Assembly (NCBI GenBank): GCA_964593905.1
Contig: CAZQLE010000054.1
Coordinates: 1 to 20,858, forward strand
Source: CAZQLE01 sp964593905
Lineage (GTDB): Bacteria > Chloroflexota > Anaerolineae > Anaerolineales > Anaerolineaceae
Direction: 5' to 3'
Length of the DNA: 20,858 bases
The notes under the pieces are model-generated. The model was given only the letters and a program-made list of their open reading frames with translations, was not told the DNA's origin and did no database searches. Positions 6,790 through 12,498 of the stretch are shown here, piece after piece. The position numbers and the translations under genes were made by a program. Within the stretch, counting starts at the first letter, position 1, and each line of letters opens with the position of its first letter.

Positions 6790-7854
6790 ATGATGCTTTC
6801 TAAAAAAATTCCAGTTGTCGTCTTGGCTGCCACAGGCAGCGTAGGTCAGCGCTTTGTTCAACTGCTCGATGGTCACCCCTGGTTTGAAGTGGTGGCCCTC
6901 ACCGGTTCCGACCGCTCTGTAGGTCAAAAATACGGTGCGGCCTGCCGCTGGCTGCTCAACGACCCCATGCCCGAATGGGCCAAAAACCTGACCGTGCTGC
7001 CCACCGAACCCGACGGGTTGGATGCACGCATTGCCTTCTCGGCACTACCGGCTGATATTGCCAAAGATGCCGAACCCGCTTTTGCCCGGGCAGGAATCTG
7101 GGTCTGTTCAAATGCTTCGGCTTACCGGCGTGAACCCGATGTGCCCATTTTGCTGCCAGAGGTAAATCCCGATCATCTTGCCCTGCTCGATCAACAAATA
7201 AAAACACGCGCCTGGAAAAGCGGCATTATCACCAACCCCAATTGCACCAGCACCGGCATGACCGTCGCGCTGAAAGCGTTGCAGGATAATTTTGGCCTGA
7301 AGAAGGTGTTTGCCGTCTCGCTTCAAGCGTTATCGGGCGCCGGTTATCCTGGCGTGCCCTCCATGGATATTCTGGATAATGTCATCCCCTACATCGGCGG
7401 TGAAGAAGACAAAGTGGAATGGGAACCGCGTAAAATGCTGGGCCGGGTAAAAGAAGGTTTGCTGCAATTCGCCCCGGTCACCATTTCGGCGCATACCAAT
7501 CGCGTCGCAGTGGTCGACGGCCACACGGTCTGCCTCTCCATTGAATTTGATCATGCCCCCACACCCGAAGAAGCATCCACAGCCCTCAGCGCCTACCAGG
7601 CCCCTGAAGTCAGCTGCGCTTTGCCTTCCTCACCGCAGCCGGTAATCATCGTCCGCAAAGAAGAAAACCGCCCCCAGCCCCGCCTGGACCGCGGCGCGGG
7701 CCGCGGCATGGCAACCGTGGTGGGGCGGGTAAGACCCGATGCTTTATTCCATTTGAAACTGGTTGTAGTTTCACACAACACAATCCGCGGCGCTGCGGGC
7801 GGATCCATCTACAACGCCGAACTGTTGGTACAATCGGGTCGCGTCGAACAATAA
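6790..7854 (+). CDS. asd: Aspartate-semialdehyde dehydrogenase, archaeal/fungal type
   Basis: A 354-residue enzyme that reduces 4-aspartyl phosphate to aspartate semialdehyde, the branch point to lysine and homoserine. The N-terminal Rossmann motif is AATGSVGQRF. NPNCTSTG gives the acyl-enzyme Cys152 and SAHTNRVAVVDGH gives catalytic His235. Other marks are SALPADIAKDAEPAFA, QALSGAGYPGV, GGEEDKVEWE and the C-terminal HNTIRGAAGGSIYNAELL. These features and the length fit the archaeal/fungal class of the enzyme, not the E. coli class. Two adjacent ATGs (6790, 6793) are possible starts; AAAGGG at 6777-6782 serves both. It starts 12 bases after the aspartate kinase gene, in the same operon. Confidence 0.95.
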   Translation: MMLSKKIPVVVLAATGSVGQRFVQLLDGHPWFEVVALTGSDRSVGQKYGAACRWLLNDPMPEWAKNLTVLPTEPDGLDARIAFSALPADIAKDAEPAFARAGIWVCSNASAYRREPDVPILLPEVNPDHLALLDQQIKTRAWKSGIITNPNCTSTGMTVALKALQDNFGLKKVFAVSLQALSGAGYPGVPSMDILDNVIPYIGGEEDKVEWEPRKMLGRVKEGLLQFAPVTISAHTNRVAVVDGHTVCLSIEFDHAPTPEEASTALSAYQAPEVSCALPSSPQPVIIVRKEENRPQPRLDRGAGRGMATVVGRVRPDALFHLKLVVVSHNTIRGAAGGSIYNAELLVQSGRVEQ

Positions 7855-7867
7855 CAGGAGAGCTATT

Positions 7868-8902
7868 ATGAATGACTCAATTCGCATCGCCATCATCGGG
7901 TTTGGAACGGTGGGCCAGGGGCTGGCAAAAATCTTTCAAGAACAGCCGAATCTCATTTCAGAATGCACCGGTCGTCAAGCGGTCATCACTGCTGTAGCAG
8001 ACCAGCAATTTGGTGTGGTCAGCCTGGCCCAGGGGCTGCAACCTGACACCCTCCTTAAAGCAGCCCGCGAACAAAAAAGTTTTGCCGGTCTTGAAGGATT
8101 CCATGCCGATTGGGACGCCAGTCAAATGATCGAAAACGCTCCGGCAGATCTGCTGGTGGAGTTAAGCTACACCAACCTTGTCACTGGCGAGCCGGCCAGC
8201 TCCTATATTCGCACCGCGCTCAAACGCAAACTGCATGTAATCACCACCAACAAAGGCCCGGCAGCGCTGCATTTCTCCGAGTTGGAAGCGCTCGCAAAAG
8301 AAAATGACGTTTGCTTTGAGGTTGAAGGCACGGTGATGAGTGGCACCCCCGCCATTCGTCTGGGGCGTGAAATTCTTTCGTCCACTGGCATCACCCGCAT
8401 CAAAGGAATTTTGAATGGAACCACCAATTTCATCCTGACGCGCATGGAAGAAGGTCTCACCTATGCCCAGGCATTGGCCGAGGCGCAGGCCGCCGGTTAT
8501 GCCGAGGCAGACCCAAGTGGTGACGTTGAAGGCTTCGACGCGGCAGGCAAAGTCGTTATTCTGGCCCGTCTCTTGTTCGGGCAGTCGCTTGCCATGAGCG
8601 CCGTCGACCGGGAAGGCATCACCAAAATTACCCCGGCCGATATCCAGAGCGCCCGTGAACAATCCAAACGCTGGAAATTAATCGGCATGCTTGAAACCAG
8701 CCCGGACGGCCGCGTAAAGGCGAGTGTCAAGCCTACCCTGCTGGATGTAAATGATCCTCTGGCCGGGGTTGGGGGAGCGGTGAATGCAATCCAATATCAT
8801 AGCCGGTTGCTGGGGCAGGTAACCCTGGTGGGTGCCGGGGCAGGGCAAAAAGAAACCGCTGCCGCGGTCATCGAAGATCTTGTGGCTATTTATAAAGCAT
8901 AA
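7868..8902 (+). CDS. hom: Homoserine dehydrogenase, short form without ACT domain
   Basis: A 344-residue homoserine dehydrogenase (aspartate semialdehyde to homoserine), giving the common precursor of Met, Thr and Ile. It has the nucleotide-binding motif IGFGTVGQG (residues 10-18), VITTNKGPAA, the family signature ILNGTTNFILTRMEEG, and AEADPSGDVEGFDAAGK with the catalytic Asp/Lys region. It stops soon after the catalytic domain, with no C-terminal ACT domain; bacterial enzymes of about 430 residues carry one and are inhibited by threonine. Feedback on homoserine formation may therefore rest on the aspartate kinase and the attenuator. The ribosome binding site AGGAGAG lies just before ATG 7868, and it starts 13 bases after asd. 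Confidence 0.95.
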   Translation: MNDSIRIAIIGFGTVGQGLAKIFQEQPNLISECTGRQAVITAVADQQFGVVSLAQGLQPDTLLKAAREQKSFAGLEGFHADWDASQMIENAPADLLVELSYTNLVTGEPASSYIRTALKRKLHVITTNKGPAALHFSELEALAKENDVCFEVEGTVMSGTPAIRLGREILSSTGITRIKGILNGTTNFILTRMEEGLTYAQALAEAQAAGYAEADPSGDVEGFDAAGKVVILARLLFGQSLAMSAVDREGITKITPADIQSAREQSKRWKLIGMLETSPDGRVKASVKPTLLDVNDPLAGVGGAVNAIQYHSRLLGQVTLVGAGAGQKETAAAVIEDLVAIYKA

Positions 8903-8907
8903 AATCA

Positions 8908-9435
8908 ATGATCACACCTCCTATCCCTCAATTCAAATTGCCCTTTCTCAACAACGGCGCCGCCCAAATAGCGCTGGTGGTTCAGAATCTGGACCAGGTT
9001 GTAGAAAACTACTGGAATTACCTGGGAATTGGCCCCTGGCACTTTTACACCTACGATAAAGAGATCCTATCTGCGCAGACGTATCATGGACAACCATCCG
9101 ATTATCAGATCCGGCTGGCATTATGCAATGCAGGTACCACGCGCCTGGAATTGATCGAAGCACGCCGCGGGCCATCCATCTATCATGATCACATCCGCAA
9201 CCACGGCTATGGGATGCACCACCTGGGCCTGATCGTAGATGACATCCAGAACGCAATCGCCCTGGCAAAAGAGTGCGGGATTGAAATGATCCAGGATGGA
9301 CAGGGGTTTGGGTTGGAAGGTGATGGACATTTTGCCTATCTGGATACAGAGCCGCTTTTTGGGGTCATACTGGAGTTGATCCAGCGTCCCGGAGAACGAA
9401 GAAAACCTGAAAAAGTTTTTCCATCCCATTCTTAA
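8908..9435 (+). CDS. VOC (glyoxalase/epimerase fold) family protein
   Basis: A 175-residue vicinal-oxygen-chelate protein with two beta-alpha-beta-beta-beta modules: GAAQIALVVQNLDQVVENYW at about residues 17-36 and GMHHLGLIVDDIQNAI at about 98-113. It resembles methylmalonyl-CoA epimerase-like members. Likely metal ligands are the His of MHHLG and the Glu of VILELIQ near the C-terminus. The first ligand position, usually His in epimerase (IDHIGIAV), is Gln here (AAQIALVV), as in a group of uncharacterised VOC proteins, so epimerase activity should not be assumed. It starts 5 bases after the hom stop and ends just before the operon terminator, so it is part of the aspartate-family transcript. 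Its ribosome binding site is weak, and translational coupling to hom is plausible. The substrate is unknown. Confidence 0.8.
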   Translation: MITPPIPQFKLPFLNNGAAQIALVVQNLDQVVENYWNYLGIGPWHFYTYDKEILSAQTYHGQPSDYQIRLALCNAGTTRLELIEARRGPSIYHDHIRNHGYGMHHLGLIVDDIQNAIALAKECGIEMIQDGQGFGLEGDGHFAYLDTEPLFGVILELIQRPGERRKPEKVFPSHS

Positions 9436-9437
9436 AC

Positions 9438-9477
9438 GACAAAAAAAGTACAGAAAAAATTCTGTACTTTTTTTGTC
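9438..9477 (+). terminator. Perfect 18-bp hairpin terminator ending the aspartate operon
   Basis: The 5' arm at 9438-9455 (GAC, seven A, GTACAGAA) is the exact reverse complement of the 3' arm at 9460-9477 (TTCTGTAC, seven T, GTC), with an AAAA loop. The T-run sits inside the 3' arm and the A-run inside the 5' arm, so the structure can work in both directions. It lies three bases after the VOC gene stop. Confidence 0.88.
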
Positions 9478-9651
9478 ACGAACCGACACCGGGGCTGCAC
9501 GATGGTTTGTACGACCCCGGCAGAAGTCTTTCGTGAGTATTCCCAAAGGCATAGTCCGTATGGTTTTTCTCAGTGCGTGTGTTATGTCCGAAGAGACATG
9601 ATGGCCGGGCTTCATTCTCGTATCATCAATGAGAAAAGGAAAGGCACCGTC
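9478..9651 (+). other. Leader region of the radical SAM gene, function unclear
   Basis: This gap has no convincing gene. An in-frame GTG-to-ATG extension from about 9502 exists but lacks a ribosome binding site. CCGGGG (9489-9494) and CCCCGG (9515-9520) can form a 6-bp stem around a 20-base loop. I see no B12-box or other riboswitch core that I can recognise, and no clear promoter boxes. Confidence 0.35.
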
Positions 9652-11136
9652 ATGAAAATATTATTACTCTACCCGGAATTTCCAGACACATTTTGGTCCT
9701 TTAAACATGCACTAAAATTTATCAACAAGCGGGCTTCATCGCCGCCATTGGGCTTATTGACCATTGCCGCAATGTTGCCGGATCACTGGCAAAAAAAATT
9801 GGTCGATCTAAACATCGGTCCGCTGAGTGATGAGGATATTCACTGGGCTGATCTGGTGATGATTTCTGCGATGGTGGTTCAGCGAGATTCGACCCACACG
9901 ATCATCGAACGCTGCAAAAAGGCAAATAAAAAAATTGTCGCCGGCGGGCCCCTGTTTACCGCAGAATACAAAGATTTTCCCGAGGTCGATCACTTTATCC
10001 TTAACGAAGGTGAGATCACCCTGCCACCTTTCATAAAAGATTTACTGCGCGGTTCGGCCCAACAGGTATATTCAACTCCCGAATACGCAGATATTCACCA
10101 GACCCCCATTCCCCGCTGGGAACTGGCCGAGCTGCGTGCCTATGACTCGCTCAGCATCCAATACTCGCGCGGCTGCCCATTCAACTGTGATTTTTGTAGT
10201 GTCACGGCCATGCTCGGGCACCTGCCCCGCACCAAAACCGCAGTCCAGATTATTGCAGAACTGGATGCAATCTATCACACCGGGTGGCGGCGCAATATAT
10301 TCTTTGTGGATGATAATTTCATCTGCAACAAAAAACAGCTCAAAGAAGAAATCCTGCCTGCCTTAATTGCCTGGCGCAAAGACAAAGTCGGCTGCAATTT
10401 CATCACCGAAGCCTCCATCAACCTGGCTGATGACCCCGAATTAATGTCCATGATGTCAACAGCCGGCTTTATCTCTGTGTTTGTAGGCATCGAAACCCCG
10501 GATGAAGTCAGCTTAAAAGAATGCAGCAAAAACCAAAATTTGCGGCGCGATCTGGCGCTCTCCATAAAAAAACTACAGCGGGCCGGTTTGCAGGTTATGG
10601 GAGGGTTCATCGTCGGTTTTGATAGCGACACGCCGTCAATTTTCCAACGCCAGATAGATTTTATTCAAAACACAGGCATTGTCACTGCCATGGTAGGCAT
10701 CCTGCAGGCACCATCGGGCACAAAGCTCTATGAACGAATGGAAAAAGAAGGGCGGCTGGTTCAAGAAATGTCAGGCGACAACGCCAATGGGGCGACAAAT
10801 ATTATTCCCAAAATGGGAATAAAACCATTAACCGAAGGATATCAACACCTGATCGAATCACTGTACAGCCCAAAACCATTTTGTGACCGTGTCATCACGT
10901 TTCTGAAAGAATATGAATTACCCCGTTCAACAGTACATTTGGAGAAGGATGAGATCATCGCTTTTTTCAGGTCCATCCTGCATCTGGGCATCCTGGGCAC
11001 AGAAAGATTGCAATACTGGCGCCTGTTTATCTGGACATTACTTCATGCCCCCCAAAAATTCCCTCTGGCGATCACCTTTTCAATCTATGGTTTCCATTTT
11101 CGAAAAGTATGGTCGGCCGATTCACAGCCAGCCTGA
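9652..11136 (+). CDS. B12-binding radical SAM protein, HpnP-like family
   Basis: A 494-residue class B-type radical SAM enzyme. Residues 1 to about 135 form a cobalamin-binding-like Rossmann domain without a DxHxxG motif, so cobalamin, if bound, would lack the His ligand. The radical SAM motif is Cys175-x3-Cys179-x2-Cys182 (CPFNCDFC). Stretches such as PRTKTAVQIIAELDAIY, VDDNFICNKK, TEASINLADDPELM and GGFIVGFDSD are close to what I recall of the hopanoid C-2 methylase HpnP and its relatives with a DUF4070-like C-terminus. No hopanoid genes are nearby, so the substrate (a lipid or other unactivated carbon) is open; methyl transfer is the family expectation. ATG 9652 is preceded by AAAAGGAAAGG, and the longer start at 9502 is not supported. 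It stands alone between two terminators. Confidence 0.85.
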   Translation: MKILLLYPEFPDTFWSFKHALKFINKRASSPPLGLLTIAAMLPDHWQKKLVDLNIGPLSDEDIHWADLVMISAMVVQRDSTHTIIERCKKANKKIVAGGPLFTAEYKDFPEVDHFILNEGEITLPPFIKDLLRGSAQQVYSTPEYADIHQTPIPRWELAELRAYDSLSIQYSRGCPFNCDFCSVTAMLGHLPRTKTAVQIIAELDAIYHTGWRRNIFFVDDNFICNKKQLKEEILPALIAWRKDKVGCNFITEASINLADDPELMSMMSTAGFISVFVGIETPDEVSLKECSKNQNLRRDLALSIKKLQRAGLQVMGGFIVGFDSDTPSIFQRQIDFIQNTGIVTAMVGILQAPSGTKLYERMEKEGRLVQEMSGDNANGATNIIPKMGIKPLTEGYQHLIESLYSPKPFCDRVITFLKEYELPRSTVHLEKDEIIAFFRSILHLGILGTERLQYWRLFIWTLLHAPQKFPLAITFSIYGFHFRKVWSADSQPA

Positions 11137-11167
11137 ATAGCATCACCTGTTTTTATTCACCCAATGA

Positions 11168-11203
11168 AAAGCACCGAACAACTGACTTGTTGTCCGGTGC
11201 TTT
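11168..11203 (+). terminator. Probable terminator of the radical SAM gene
   Basis: AAAGCACCG (11168-11176) pairs perfectly with CGGTGCTTT (11195-11203), and AACAA / TTGTT can extend the stem inside with a small bulge. The T-run after the stem is only three bases, so termination may be moderate. Confidence 0.65.
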
Positions 11204-11297
11204 AAGATTTAACAGAAAGCTGATAAAAAGCTGTCCTTACCGGGAAAAACCAGTTTTTTGCTATACAATTTGAAGAGTAATTTTTCAGAAATGCATC

Positions 11298-11303
11298 TAT
11301 AAT
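11298..11303 (+). promoter_or_regulatory. Possible -10 box for the dockerin/cohesin unit
   Basis: TATAAT at 11298-11303 is a consensus -10 element about 95 bases before the dockerin protein start. No good -35 box is found at 17 bases; TTGAAG at 11270-11275 is 22 bases away, too far. It would start a transcript near 11310 with an untranslated leader of about 88 bases. Confidence 0.4.
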
Positions 11304-11323
11304 TTATAGTGAAGCGATAAAGT

Positions 11324-11397
11324 AATACTGCGTTCTTCAAGCAGTATTGAAGGCAAGGACCTAACAGGGTGGATTCGAACGGACCAGGAGCCTGCGC
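11324..11397 (+). other. Structured 5' untranslated region before the dockerin gene
   Basis: AATACTGC (11324-11331) and GCAGTATT (11341-11348) form a perfect 8-bp stem with a 9-base loop. Downstream, AGGC (11351-11354) can pair with GCCT (11390-11393), which would tie up the end of the ribosome binding site AGGAG (11386-11390); the sequence GGACC occurs twice between them (11357-11361, 11381-11385). I do not recognise a known riboswitch. A regulatory role is only a possibility. Confidence 0.4.
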
Positions 11398-12498
11398 TTG
11401 AAACAATGGATGTACACAACCATAAAAGGTTTTTTCATAAGAATATTTTTAACAGTGAGTTTAATTTTTGGGGCTACGCCCTACACTGTTTCAGGGAATT
11501 CTCTCACTCAGACTGGCCCGGCGGGTGATGCGGTTTTTCAGTATCACGCGAGAAATATTCTTTTAAACCAGACGGGGACGATTCTAATTACCACCCGAAT
11601 TTCCAACAAACGCCGTTTGGGGGACATTGAAATCGATTTGAAGTTTGACAACCGCTTCTTAAACCTTGAATCGTGTCAGATTGTACCGTCTTCCAATGCA
11701 ATCGGCTCCTGTGATGCAATGACCAACGATGGGTTTACAACACTCAACTGGCACTCAACCACAGGTCAAACAGGAGAGTTTGCCCTGTGGCTGCTGCATT
11801 TTCGAGCCATTGATATCGCCCCGCAGCCAACCCGGTTAGAGATTCTGGTCAACCGGGTCTTGGATACAGAGCAAAAACTGGTTCAATATAGTGTTTTCCC
11901 GGGCGCAATCACCATAATTCCCGAGTCTGGAACGGGCGGTATTCCCGCTTCAGATCCAGCCGTGAATTCAAACGCTTCCAACAAGCAAAGTCCCATTATT
12001 CCCAACACCGGTGATGTTTCAATGCCAGACACCCTGAAGGAACAAAAAGATGTCATCATTCATCTTTCAGTTCCCGGGCGGCCATTTCATGAGAAATATC
12101 CATTGATCACCAGCGTCATATTTTCACCTGCCGGCAGCGAGATACCGGCTTACGAGTTTTTGCTCAACACAAACGATGGTTATCTCACCATGGCCGGTAT
12201 CGAACCGGGAGAATACGATTTGCGTATCAAAGGTTCAAACACATTACAAATTTTCATCCCCGGGCAAGCTATACCTGCCCGATCAGGAGTGTTAGAATTG
12301 GGACCATTATTGATGGGTGATGTGGATGACAACAATTACATTACAGCATCCGATTTCTCCATGCTGGCAGCAAGCTATAATAAATGTACCAACCTGTCAA
12401 ACATCAACCCCAACGCAGACCTGAATGCGGATGGCTGCATCTCCGCGGTAGATTTTTCAATGTTGATTGGAAATTATATGAAAGTGGGCAGCCCATGA
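11398..12498 (+). CDS. Secreted protein with cohesin-like domain and C-terminal dockerin
   Basis: A 366-residue exported protein. The start TTG 11398 has AGGAG seven bases upstream (11386-11390); the in-frame ATG at 11410 is too far from it. A signal peptide (KGFFIRIFLTVSLIFGATPYTVSG) covers about residues 10-35. Residues about 45-170 look like a cohesin-type beta sandwich (IEIDLKFDNRFLNLESCQIV; TTLNWHSTTGQTGEFALWLL). A Cna-B/regulatory-like module follows at about 220-300. From about residue 307 comes a type I dockerin with two calcium loops, DVDDNNYITASD and DLNADGCISAVD, each followed by FSML. Cysteines in YNKCTN and NADGCIS could form a disulfide. Dockerins bind cohesins in cellulosomes and in other surface assemblies; no carbohydrate-active domain is present here. 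The gene overlaps the next, a cohesin lipoprotein, by four bases (ATGA), so the products are made together and may interact. Confidence 0.82.
   Translation: MKQWMYTTIKGFFIRIFLTVSLIFGATPYTVSGNSLTQTGPAGDAVFQYHARNILLNQTGTILITTRISNKRRLGDIEIDLKFDNRFLNLESCQIVPSSNAIGSCDAMTNDGFTTLNWHSTTGQTGEFALWLLHFRAIDIAPQPTRLEILVNRVLDTEQKLVQYSVFPGAITIIPESGTGGIPASDPAVNSNASNKQSPIIPNTGDVSMPDTLKEQKDVIIHLSVPGRPFHEKYPLITSVIFSPAGSEIPAYEFLLNTNDGYLTMAGIEPGEYDLRIKGSNTLQIFIPGQAIPARSGVLELGPLLMGDVDDNNYITASDFSMLAASYNKCTNLSNINPNADLNADGCISAVDFSMLIGNYMKVGSP

Noticed and set aside
9502..9651. An N-terminal extension of the radical SAM protein from a GTG at 9502.
   Set aside because: The extension has no family features. MKILLLYPEFP at 9652 is the expected protein start and has a strong ribosome binding site.
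9478..9651. A cobalamin riboswitch before the B12-dependent gene.
   Set aside because: I could find no B12-box core (GCCACTG type), and the region is short for a full cobalamin riboswitch.
11371..11380. GGATTCGAAC, which looks like the reverse of a tRNA T-arm, suggesting a tRNA on the minus strand.
   Set aside because: On the minus strand the bases flanking TTCGAAT do not form a T-stem beyond one pair, and no anticodon or acceptor arm is seen.
12384..12494. An upstream extension of the cohesin lipoprotein frame.
   Set aside because: It lies inside the dockerin coding sequence in another frame. ATG 12495 opens a textbook lipoprotein signal peptide.
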